DNA from: Chamaecyparis obtusa | Lineage: Eukaryota > Streptophyta > Pinopsida > Cupressales > Cupressaceae | Length of the DNA stretch: 64,000 nucleotides | Reading direction: 5' to 3' | Assembly (NCBI GenBank): GCA_027943335.1 | Contig: BSBK01004088.1 | Location: forward strand, 70,001-134,000 | Shown: positions 38,344 through 51,519 of the stretch, piece by piece | Position numbering within the stretch: position 1 is the first letter of the stretch | How the letters are laid out: every line of letters starts with the position of its first letter | Notes under the pieces: generated by a model | What the model was told of the DNA's origin: nothing | What the model saw: only the letters and a program-made list of their open reading frames with translations | Database searches by the model: none | Program-made: the position numbers and the translations under genes

Positions 38344-39305
38344 TATAGGTTTTTACTTGCAAGACAGATCAATTGTTCATTGTATTTTTATTTTATTTTC
38401 ATAGAGACACTTACACAATTAATGAACAAGAATCTTATTGTAAGGATTAAATTTAAAAGATGAAGAGATTAATGGAAATTTTGGTTAGGAATGAATGTTG
38501 TACACCTTGTGTAGCATGATTTGTAATCCTCTTGGATCTATAATGTCTTGTGCTCAATCAAAAAATGAAATTTACTTATCGGCCAAGAGAGGCCACTTGA
38601 TAGAGGAATTGAAGGGTTTTTTTAATTATGGTGGGTGATAATTTTACCATCCAATGTAGTAAGAGGAACCGCCAATTAAATTTTATTCAAAGAGGATATG
38701 ATATAAAGGATGAGTTCTATATTGTTAGCATGGGAGCCATTTATACGATGCTAGGTACCTAGTGGTTATACTCATTAGGAACTTAATTACTACTAGTTGT
38801 GGATTTACTAACTAAAAGAACCCAATAGATATGTCACAATATTATTTTTTATATATATAAGATTACCAAATAAATTTAAAATAGTTTACATAAGTTTTTT
38901 ATTGCAAGATAGATGAATTGTTCATTGTGTTTATTGTTTACATAAAAAGACTTACACACTTAATCTACTAGAATCTTATTCTAAGGATTAAATCTAAAAG
39001 ATGTAAAGATTCATGAGACTTTTTGTTAGGAATGGATGTTTTACACCTTGTGTAGCATGATTTATAATCCTTTTTACATATATAATGTCTTGTGCTCAAT
39101 CAAATGATGAGTTTACTTATTTGGAGCATGAAGGATGAATTCTATATTGATAGCATGGGAGACATATAATGACCCTAGACAACTAGTGGTTTCCCTCATT
39201 ACAAACTTGATTACTACCAACTGTAGATTCACTAACTAAAATAACTAATATAGATATGTCACAATATTACTTTCTTGGTATATAAGATTACAAATCAGAT
39301 TAAAA
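38344..39305. repeat. Tandem duplication, unit about 545 bp
   Basis: 38344-38885 and 38890-39305 share long runs in the same order, for example caccttgtgtagcatgattt, ataatgtcttgtgctcaatc and atagatatgtcacaatatta. The second copy is shorter and both are diverged. No coding content seen. Confidence 0.75.
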
Positions 39306-39797
39306 AATAAGTTTTATTATTCCTTACAAAAAAAATTTTAGTTTTTATATACAGCTAACATTCTCAGCCAAAATGATTAATTCAAAAGAGGTGATTAACC
39401 ATATAAATGTTATTATCTTGCACAATAGATATATTTAAGCTGGTAGGCTTTTTATTGTGGGCATTGCCCATTGATGGAAAAGTGTCTGATATGGATATAG
39501 AGGCATGTCTCCATTGCCTAATGTTCATTGTACTTAGTGAAATTAAAATAAATGATCTTAGCCTATTGTTAATTAGATTCAATTTGTGCACAGTAATGAT
39601 CATATGGAAGATATTTAAGTTGATAGGCTTATTTTAGGCAAGACATGGGCCAAAATGTTTATATTTTTTGGTTGTCTTATGATGTGAATATTTTCCAGTG
39701 AAAAAAATGTGAATGGTATAAACATGGGTGATCGATGAGCTAAGGAAAATAGGCTGATCAATGGGAGTTAGTGCTAGAGGTACATCAGGCATGATAG
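39306..39797. other. No recognisable gene
   Basis: Contains a short phrase twice (atatttaagctggtaggctt near 39429 and a variant near 39610). Nothing else stands out. Confidence 0.4.
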
Positions 39798-39951
39798 CTA
39801 GAATCTCCCCCTGCAAGAAATCTGACAAATAATATCCTCCCAGTTCCCAGCCATGGTGGTCGTAATACCCTTGCTAAAACTCCTACAGTTTTTGACATTC
39901 TCACACCAGAGAGGAAATGCACTGGCACTTCTTCAGCAGCCAAGAGTAAAG
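39798..39951 (+). pseudogene. Exon-like fragment of an unknown gene
   Basis: An uninterrupted 51-codon stretch with normal plant protein composition (SHGGRNTLAKTPTVFDILTP, then ERKCTGTSSAAKSK) ends at a splice-donor-like GTAAAT at 39952. Two stops lie just upstream and nothing matching follows downstream. It reads like a captured or stranded exon. Family not recognised. Confidence 0.3.
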
Positions 39952-40488
39952 GTAAATGAATTGCTAAGTCTCTAGGCAACTGCACATACTAAAGAATCAT
40001 CATTGCACGAAGAGGGAAATGAGCAAGATCAGGGCTGGGCTTCTGTTCAAATGGAGGCTAACACCCGAAAGGCTACAATTTTAAGCTTCCAGAAAAGTAA
40101 TCACGATTTGGGTTTGGGTTTCTTTTTGATAGACATTATTGATGGAGGAAGATTCAACACATACAAAGCTGAACAGAGCAAAAAAAGAGTATACAGAGAT
40201 TTAATAAAGCTTTATATATATTAATGCCAAATATATTCAGAATTTACAGAGCTACCAGTATGCTCAAACTATCGCATATCTTTCTTTCTTGTAGAGACTG
40301 AGTATCATCTAGACACACAAAAACCAAGAAAAAACATTCCTTTCCTGATTTCAAAAAATTCTACCCAGAAGTATCTAGATAAGCCTAGAGAATAACCGAA
40401 CGATGCAAAGAGATAGTGAAAAAACTATATAAAATACATGGCAATTAATATGGTGGTTGGCGGAACAAAAAGGTTGTCGCATGAGAGT

Positions 40489-40817
40489 GGTCGCATGATC
40501 ACATGAATAAAATAATGCTCATGCGATCATGCGGCAAGAGCATATCTGAGGGGACCCACGCACTTGGAAATGTTAGCAAAGGTTGAGGATGACGCATGAA
40601 GTACAGGTCGCATGATCGCATAAACCAAATGAGAGTTATGCGATCATGTGAAAAAGTAAAGGGAGAGGGCCCCACACAAAAGACAAGATATCGTAGGTGC
40701 GCGCATAAAAAAAGCAAAACCGGGCAAGCATAAAGTCAATCGCATAAAGCGCTGGGCAAAAATAAGAGGAAGTCACATGATCGCAAGAGCTGAAAGCTAA
40801 CCTTGCGATCATGTGAC
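40489..40817. repeat. Cluster of three related inverted repeats
   Basis: Three hairpins built on the same GCATGATCGCA/TGCGATCATGC words: 40489-40506 with 40519-40535, 40607-40623 with 40636-40651, and 40772-40787 with 40802-40817. The last is a perfect 16-bp stem (GTCACATGATCGCAAG) with a 14-base loop. Spacing is 118 and 165 bp. The surrounding region 40440-40870 is less AT-rich than its neighbours. Confidence 0.8.
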
Positions 40818-41232
40818 AAGGAAGAGAAGGCAAACGCATAAGGACAAAAATAAATGCCGAGCAGGGGAAGGTAAAATAATTATATTAGTTTTCTCAAATA
40901 TTTTAGCATTATTTGGGTTTGCATTTCAAGCAAATCTACTAGGAAAAGACTAGTTTGATATGCTCCATTAAATATGTTATGTGTGGAAATAGAGAATAGT
41001 TGCGAATTGTATGACAAAATGTTCAAACCAAAATGTTCCAATTATGCAGTGACTGCACAATATGCACAAATCAATGTGTTATAATGGTCAGTGAAACTTC
41101 TAGGAAAATACAATCTGTAGGTGCTCATGGAATTCCAAGTTTATCGGTTGGGTAAGGTTGGTAGATAACCTCTGCTAGCTACAAAAAATCTGAAAAGAAA
41201 TATTTTGATTTAAGGTGCAGTGATATAGTGGT

Positions 41233-41415
41233 ATGGAGCCCAAAGGAGTGGTCTCATGAGAGGCTTTGAGCAAATTTGAGGAAGGAGTGAGGTTGGTGCT
41301 TTTCCATTGGACGGGCTTGCAAATGGTTGTGCAGAACGAGAGGGGAGGAAGATCTTCTGGTCAGAAGGCTCAACAATTGGTTGTTGATGTTGTTGCCTGG
41401 CTCTCTCACTCTAAT
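41233..41415 (+). pseudogene. TSR2-like (pre-rRNA processing) gene fragment
   Basis: The frame MEPKGVVS-stop-EALSKF, then EEGVRLVLFHWTGLQMVVQ, NERGGRSSGQKAQQLVVDVV and AWLSHS, resembles the N-terminal half of TSR2 proteins, whose signature is a WGG motif after a helix of the form RWxALQxAVENEWGGR. Here the WGG Trp codon is AGG (ERGG) and a TGA interrupts residue 9. The acidic second half of TSR2 does not follow. Known: TSR2 chaperones ribosomal protein eS26 in 40S assembly. This piece is a non-functional copy or captured first exon. Confidence 0.6.
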
Positions 41416-42204
41416 ATCCTACAACAAACATTGTTGCACCATTTGTTTTTCCAAACTAGCTATCTGGTTCTCCAAATAGGTAGTGTTTATAATTTGTCCC
41501 TCATATCCAGTTTGAAGTTGTTCGACTGTGTCCAATTTCACTTATTTGCCAAGAATACTTATTTATTCCTCATCTCTGCCCCGCTCCATAATCTAGACTC
41601 CACTATATTTTTATTTAAATGAAGATAGGCAGGAGAGCACTTTGGATTTGTCTATTGCACTTTACTGTGTTATGTTTAGGGATCAATGAATAAGCTCAAG
41701 AACTGATCATTGAGCTTGTTTTGATTAAAATTTTAAATCATTGCCTATGCCTAGAGACAAGTAATTAACTTCCATAAGGGTACTATTTCACAATAAAGTG
41801 GATTAATACAACAACATCATTTAATATATATAATACTATCGGCTTAACCATTGCACCCTTCAAAAGTGCAAATGCTAGTTATGACTAAAAAGACAAAATT
41901 GCTAATATATAAAGACAAGTGAATAATATAATCAAATGAGCTTTGAATCCAAATCATTCAACTAGACAAAATTCATATAAAACACTACCACTGAATGACT
42001 ACATGCTGGTAATAATATTTTTTGAATAGAAAAATATTTCATCTATGTGGTGCGCTTCATTTTAAAACTTAAAATGGCATAAATGGTTTACCTTGACTCG
42101 GTTGTCGACTTTTAAAATTCAAGTGTATTTTTTGTTTTGGCGTAACATCATTCATACACGGCAATAGCTAAGGTGACGGGGCCCTCTGTTTGACAACCAG
42201 GGTA
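41416..42204. other. No recognisable gene
   Basis: Non-coding by inspection; upstream of the receptor kinase promoter region. Confidence 0.5.
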
Positions 42205-42315
42205 GCATGACAAATGAATGCATCCGTGGCTGTCTACATCCACATCAATTTTCTGGCAAATTCAAGCTTTTTCGGAACGCAATCTTATATTCTATCACAA
42301 GACTCTCGAAAGACT

Positions 42316-42690
42316 TTGACTCTTCTTCCACCACAAGTTCAAGTGATGGTTCCGCGTAGGGATAAAAAGTTGGATGGATTTGAAAATATAGATTTAGTCT
42401 TATTTAGGAATTTTGATTTTACATAAGAAAATAAGCCTCTCATTTTCAATTGCTGTGTGGATTGTAGTGAAATTTGAGATTCATTTTTATCTCCTCTTCT
42501 ATTTGCTCTCCGTAAACCCAAAAGAAGTAATAAACAAACGAAAGCTTAAGAGACATCTTCCAAACAGTTTGACTGCAATATAGTATTGGGTCTATGGTTT
42601 TAATTGTTTTTCTTGACTTTGAATGCAATAATCTAGTTGTGATATTGATGAAAATTGATGACTCACCTACAATCTGAAAATCTATATAAT
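42316..42690 (+). promoter_or_regulatory. Receptor-kinase promoter: W-box and TATA box
   Basis: TTGACT (WRKY-binding W-box core) is at 42316-42321, within a stretch also kept in the relic copy at 36925-37215. A TATA box, TATATAAT, is at 42683-42690, 58 bp before the ATG at 42748, giving a short leader. Known: CRK genes are often WRKY-controlled and induced by pathogens; use of this site here is inference. Confidence 0.6.
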
Positions 42691-42747
42691 AGAGCTCCTT
42701 TCTGTCTTCTGTCAAAACAAATCGAAATTTTTTAAGCTTCCTCCAAA

Positions 42748-45298
<2,551 letters not shown>

Positions 45299-45995
45299 TA
45301 CTGCTTATTTCTCTTGTTCCATTGGACGCATCGAGAGTAGCAATGGACAGATGGAGAGTACCATGAAAGGATGAATTGTTAAAGTTCTAGCCGGTTATAT
45401 AGTTACCTCTTACTTTCAAATAGGATTTAAATATTACAATATATATTTTTCCTTCCCATCTTTAAGTAAGACCAATAAATAAAATAAAAAAGATGTGAGT
45501 TTAGATGTTCGAGGTATGTTGTATATCAAGTATATTTTATAGTTGAGGGGTGATATTATTCAATATATTTTAAATACAAAAGACAGGCTTTCACCATCAT
45601 GGTGTTTCCAATATGAAGGATTTTGGTGCTGTAAATTTTATTTTGGATATAAAAAATAGAATTAATTGGGAAAATAGAAATTTGTGGTTATAGTAAAAAA
45701 ATAATGTTGAGCTGGTTTTGTAGAATTTAGGTTGTGAGATAATAAGTCTATTAATCTATTTTGAAATGTATTTAAATGGAAAGTAAAATTTAAAAATGTG
45801 TAAGATCTCTTATGTTGGGATAGTTTTGATTCAGTCATTCGGGAAAAGGCCCAAATCCAATAAGAAAAATAACATCAAGTCTTAGAATTAGTATGGAAGG
45901 AATTCACAAGCAGTGAATTCAACCAAAGACAAAAAGTAAACCAGTAGCAAAAGAACCAATAATAAGAAACCAAAAGTGGGACAAAGCACATGAAC
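45299..45995 (+). other. Kinase 3' region and AT-rich spacer
   Basis: An AATAAA at 45474-45479 may serve as the poly(A) signal of the kinase gene. The rest holds no recognisable gene. Confidence 0.4.
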
Positions 45996-47500
45996 TTAAA
46001 TAGGGGGAAGATTAACCAATTTCCATTCTTTATTCAGCTTCTTGATCTTATCTAGAAAAGAATTCCTATTGAGAGGACACACAATAGCATCTAAAGAGGT
46101 TCCTTCTTTGCTGATGAGAGTAGCCACCTATTAATTTTCCTCCCTCTTCCTTTTCTTGGCTATCCTTTCTTCCAGCTCAATTTGTAGAGGGGTGGTCCCA
46201 CAATAGTGTGTCCCACTTTTTTAGACATGCTAATTTTTGCTAAAATAACACATATTTAATAAAATATAATGATTTTTGCTGAAATAATACTCTATTGTGA
46301 GTTTCAGGCACCCTGTAAAACTTGTTTTACTTTATCAAAAAAAAAATAATGATTTAAGCCTTGAGAGGTTTCATTTGAAAGAATTAATTACAAATGGTTA
46401 GCTCAAAGCTTCTTAGAATAAAAAACATTGATATAACATCTATACTCTTCATTCATACCTACAATGGAGTCTTCTTCGCACCTATTAAAATGATGACAAA
46501 AAATCACTTCGACTTTATGTTTTGGTAGATCAAATGAATCCATTTGAAAAACCTATCTATGTAGTATGATGCTATTTGGAATGAGTTTTCTAATGAATAT
46601 AATTTTAATACATATTGAGTTCATTATTACTTTTAAGTATTACGTTAACTAAACATAGGTTGTTTGGTCATTCAACAACCTGTCTCTTTAAGACTTTAGG
46701 AAAAATAGTAAATTACAAAAACAAATTATGAAAAATATGTAGGAAAAGAGTATTTGTGATACCTTTCTATTAAAAATTTTTTTTAAAAATAAATTTTGAT
46801 ATACACAGATCAAGTTAGAGTGATCCAAGTGATCTTATGTCTAAGTTACAATTACTGTCACTTTAGAACTTAATAAACTATGAAATATTGACCCAAAATG
46901 AATGAAACCAATTACATCCTTTAGATATTGAAGTTACAAATATAATCTCAAAAGAATTACATCGTTATCATATTTTTAAAAAAATTATGTTGATCCAAGT
47001 GACAATAACTCCTTAAAATCATAGTTTTTCAGACAAACCACTTTTTGAAGAAGGAAAAATTAATTTAAATAAATTTTTTCATTTTTTTAAAATTATATTT
47101 ATAAACTAGAACTAAAATTCTAAAAGACTCTAGTTTACATCATCTTCAAATTCCTAATATTTTTGCGGTAAGAGGTGTTCGAAAGTGAATTTTTTTATCA
47201 GAATGTTGATCTCTGTGTCAAAGTTGGCCAAAAAGTGGGACATACTATTGTGGGACCACCCAGAGTGGTGAAAGAATGAGGGGTATCTTCCATCATTTGT
47301 TTGTTAATCCTAAAACAAATTATTGACTTGGAAAATTGATTAGCTTTCGCATTAGCCAGAGTACTGAGCATTTCCTATTTCTCCTCCTCTAAGAGAATGA
47401 GAACTTTAATTTCATGAATTTGGTCTTCCATGATCTCCCAATTGTCCAACTTCTATGCCAAATCCTCTGCAACCCCACGAAACATTGTCATCCCCATTGA
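45996..47500 (-). pseudogene. Coiled-coil ORF (L1 ORF1-like) split by a small transposon
   Basis: Upstream piece (47500-47262): KLDNWEIMEDQIHEIKVLIL and KANQFSKSIICFRINKQMM. Downstream piece (46189-45996): LQIELEERIAKKRKREEN, two stops, then FLDKIKKLNKEWKLVNLPPI-stop. Removing the element at 46190-47261 with one copy of its 4-bp duplication keeps the frame. The heptad-like, charged composition suits an L1 ORF1 coiled coil; family assignment is inference. In-frame stops show it is dead. Confidence 0.5.
46190..47261. mobile_element. Non-autonomous TIR transposon, 1072 bp
   Basis: Terminal inverted repeats: left GGGTGGTCCCACAATAGT, right reading inward the same, extended to about 29 bp with one mismatch (GTGTCCCAC against ATGTCCCAC). 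The target duplication is agag at 46186-46189 and 47262-47265. No coding capacity. Its right ~700 bp (inverted) matches the left end of the 10.4-kb element at 50304-50990, so it is an internal-deletion or recombinant relative of that element. Confidence 0.88.
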
Positions 47501-48890
47501 TGTTGCTCTAATTCCCCACCTTCTTTCTTGTCTCTTCTATATCTTTGAGTTTATTGATTTTTCTCTTGGTAGTGTGTAATTTTACTATTAACCACTTGGT
47601 AATGGTATTTTTTTTTATTGTAGAGGATACATAATTCATCCACCTTTAGCCTAATCTAACCCAAATCTAATTTCTCAATAGAAGGGGTGGCCATAATAGA
47701 ATTAAGAGGGGAAACATTATGTGGGATATTAGGATCACCAAAGTACTTCTGAGGGATATATTTATGAGGGATAGAGACAAGGGAAGAGGGGTTCTAGGAC
47801 TGAGAGGGGGATTTAACAACAATATTCTTTGGGGTCCATTCCAACCTAGTAGACCAAGAGGAGGAGGAATCCTCAGACATAACCATCATTTTATCCTTAA
47901 TCTACTCAATACCAAGGGCCTTATACTTAGGTTTTTTGAAGGGATTAACCCTAGTGGACTTGGGAGATAGGGAAATCTTAACAAATGGATGGATAGGAAA
48001 ATTATTCAGATTAGTAATGCCCACTATCAAAAAAGGATCAGGGCCTACATGAGGGGTCAGATCCAAATGGAAATTATATAAATAGAGGATAAGCCCTTGG
48101 TGTAGAGGATGACCCCCATTACTTTTGGATTTTGACACCAACTTATACAGAGATAAAGAATCCAAAAGGAGAAATTTAACTTAATATTATGACATAAATG
48201 ATTAATCATAGGGAAAATATGAGAATGGAAATGCTTTAAATTGCCCTCGAGATTAATGAGCTTAATCAATAATATTACCACATCCTTCCACTTTCATGAT
48301 AACTCTTCTCTCTTGTACCCATTCTACAAGTAGGGAATACTTTCACCAGGGCCAAGAACCTCTTAATATCCTACGTGTAGTGGGCATTTGAGTTCCTAAA
48401 AATAATCTTTGCTTAAATGACCAAACCCATAGCCACCACTAGTCTCCATAGAAACCACAAATGAAACCCCACTAATAACCACCTTCCCATTATGTCAAGA
48501 CTATAAATTCCTTGAACAACTCCTACTTAAAGCTTTTCATGCCCTCAACATACTAATCCACATGCCCATCCTATAAAATTGACTAGGGGGGTGGAATTAT
48601 TTTTGAATTCATCAATCAAGTTCAATTCGATTTAGGTCATACCCAATAGTAGCATTGGTAACAAAAAAAGATAGAACAATAGTGGGAGAGAAACAAGTGA
48701 AGACAATAAAAAAAACTAGGAAGTTTATCTCAAATATCACAACTCAAAGATAATGATTATTATTTTCCATCATATTAATTATTTGGGGGAAAGGTACTAT
48801 TACTACCAAGGGAAGCCCTATCCTTTTCAATATTCTCACATTATGAGTGAGGTAAGTCTTGTTAGCTTGTGGTGACTGATCAAGAAAGTA
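47501..48890 (-). pseudogene. Decayed minus-strand ORF, possibly L1 ORF1
   Basis: A minus-strand frame near 48165-47640 is readable through stops: PFLIVGITNLNNFPIHPFVK, then SPKSTRVNPFKKPKYKALG, stop, MMVMSEDSSSSWSTRLEW, and Ser/Pro-rich sequence to about 47650. It lies directly upstream of the coiled-coil frame on the same strand and may belong to the same dead element. Further upstream (48300-48890) nothing is clear. Confidence 0.35.
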
Positions 48891-49251
48891 ATATCTAGGA
48901 TAGTACTATACACTTTGAGGTCGACATATATTCAGCTATTTTTTGGGCTGACATATTGTAACTCATTATAACATTAAAGTAGAAAAATATTATATAATAT
49001 GACTTAGGGTTAGGGATTTCATAATGTATGATTTTAGTACTTACAGCAGAATTGAGTTGTAAGGAATTATGGATTGTAATCAGGTTGTAATCACTAAATA
49101 ATAATAGTATTGGACTCGTTGTTGGTGGACGTAGCCTAGGGATTGGGTGAACCACGTTAAATCTTTGTGTATTGTGTTCTCTTATATGTGCTTTATTATT
49201 TTTTGATATTGGTTATATTTGCATGTAATTGTTATTTATGTCTTCTTAATC

Positions 49252-49542
49252 CTAACAAGTCTTGGGTGGCGAACCAAAATTTGATAGATTTTGTGAATCT
49301 ACCCATCGTAGCCAGCCTATTGGTTTCCCCATTACCTTCTCAAAAATGTCCTCACATCTAAAGTTGTCCATGATATCCATAAATCCTTTCCCTTTTATTA
49401 TGACATCTCTGGTTTCCCATCCTAGGGAACTATAACCCATCAACATCATTATTATATTGAGTGCATCACCCTCAATGATAACCTTCTGGTAACCATGACT
49501 GAACACCAACTCAATACCATGGTAAGATTCTACAACATCCAA
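49252..49542 (-). pseudogene. RNase H fragment of plant L1 type
   Basis: A 96-codon open frame with GIELVFSHGYQKVIIEGDAL and NIIMMLMG matches the central part of the plant RVT_3-type RNase H (helix with Glu, then beta strand ending in E-G-D). The stretch after FRCEDIFEKVMGKPIGWL resembles the final helix in a damaged state. Known: this domain sits at the 3' end of some plant L1 elements. The N-terminal strand with the first Asp is missing. Confidence 0.55.
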
Positions 49543-50299
49543 ATTATGTTAGGATATTTGACATACTCATGTCTATAATATTTAAAGTGGACTTGAAATT
49601 ATAGATGGAGTCATATTTATGAGTGCATATATGTTCAAATTAGATATTTTTTTGGGAGTAATATTCTTTATCTTGATACATGTTCGAGACATCAACTTAT
49701 ACAACTTGTTTTGAAGGAAGAGATGATGAAAATAAAACTTTAAATTTATAAAAGTTAAAAGGATTATAATTAGGTTAACAATCAACTAGTAGATATGCAT
49801 TCAATGTTTTCTAGTTATAATTGTGATGAAACAAAAGATGGGTGATAATTGCATTTTATACAACATATTCTAAATAGATCCTAGCTTACTTATGCAAGGA
49901 AGTAGTGTATTGACCATGATAGTCGTGGGGAAATATAGTCATATTTTACATACCTTGTGTGTTGTATAATTTTTTCTTTTTTCTTTGTGCTAATATGTAT
50001 ATATGGGGTAAAACTATTTTCGACGTGTTTAGAAATATTCATATGTTATTAAGGGTAAAGTGTGAAATTCATAACTGTATTATAGATTGGCTGAATTTTA
50101 TGTGATAAAGAAAAAAAAATTGGGCTAACATTTTTATCTAAAAGGAAAAGGCAAAAATATTGAATAAAATATTTAATTTTTATTTATTCTATTATTTTTT
50201 TATTTTATATGCAATATTTTTTTTAATATCCTTTCATTTCATTTCTTTCTTTCTAAAATAAATTAAAATTGATATTTTTTACTATTCAACCATTGTTAT
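49543..50299. other. No recognisable gene
   Basis: Very AT-rich, with T runs. It ends at the aact duplication of the large TIR element. Confidence 0.5.
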
Positions 50300-51111
50300 A
50301 ACTGGGTGGTCCCACAATAGTGAGTCCCACTTTGTGGCCAACTTTGACATAGAGTTCAACATTCTGAGAAAAAACTTCACTTTCGAACATCTGTTGCCGC
50401 AAAACTATTAGGAATTTAAAGATGATGTAAACTAGAGTCTTTTAGAATTTTCTTTCTAGTTTATAAATATTTTTTTTTTTTTTACAAAAAATCATTTAAA
50501 TTCATTTTTCCTTCTCCTTCTAAAAGTGGTTTGCGTGAAAAAACTATGTTTTTAAGGAGTTACTGTCATTTAGATCAGCATAACTTTTTTTTAAAATATG
50601 ATAACGATGTAATTCTTTTGAGATTATATTTTTAACTTCAATATCTAAAGGATGCAATTGGTTTTATTCATTTTGGATCAATATTTCATAGTTTATTAAG
50701 TTTTAAAGTGACTGTAATTGTAATTTAGACATAAGGTCACTTGGATAGCTCTAACTTGATCTGTGTATATCAAAATTTATTTTTTCTTTTTTCATAGAAA
50801 GGTAACACAAATACGCTTTTCCTTATATTTTTTTAATAATTTTTTTTTATCATTTACTATTTTTCCCGAAGTCTTGAAGAGACAGGTTGTTGAATGACCA
50901 AACAATCTATGCTTAGTTAAAGTAATATTTAAAAGTGATAATGAACTCAATATGTATTAAAACTATATTCATTAGAAAGCTTGTTCTGAATAGCATCATT
51001 TGACATCGTCTGTTTGAAAAAATCATCTTGTTTAGTCCTTGTTTCAGACCCCGGAAGACCATTTTTTTGAAGTTTTGTTGTTTTGTAAGAGCAAAATTTC
51101 AATTTTGGGGG

Positions 51112-51264
51112 CTTCGTGCGAAGACCCCCTTCGCATGAAGACACTTGAGGGGCTTCATGTGAAGACCCCTCGCACAAAGCCTCTCAAGTGAAAATCCCAG
51201 CACAAAGACATTTGCCAAAATTTTATCTTGGGTACTTCGCACAAAGTATATACTTTGAGCGAAG
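51112..51264. promoter_or_regulatory. Left subterminal palindrome cluster
   Basis: Five 12-bp near-palindromes: CTTCGTGCGAAG (51112), CTTCGCATGAAG (51129), CTTCATGTGAAG (51153), CTTCGCACAAAG (51235), CTTTGAGCGAAG (51253). The first and third are embedded in GGGG...CCCC arms. Matching words occur near the right end. They are candidates for transposase-binding sites or the transposase promoter; they lie 256-408 bp upstream of the transposase ATG. Confidence 0.65.
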
Positions 51265-51519
51265 TCGGCATGTAAAATGATTTTGTAAATAAAATTTACA
51301 ATGGTATAAAAGTAAAACATTTCTTTTTTATTTTATATCGAATAGAAATTAATAAATTCACATTTTCTATTATTAAAGACACTTTTTGAAGGAGGATTGA
51401 TATTTCTATTTTTTCAAAGGTGTAATTTTGGAGAGGAAAAATATTAGATTAAAGTATTTTTTGAAGAAGAAAATTTTTGTTGACGGTCTTGTGGAAGACA
51501 TTTTTTTGAGCTTGAAGAA

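Noticed and set aside
40489..40817. CRISPR-like array
   Set aside because: Only three unequal inverted repeats with irregular spacing in plant DNA; not a direct-repeat array.
40499..40839. Minus-strand open frames over the hairpin cluster
   Set aside because: Open by base composition and the repeated words; no domain or splice context.
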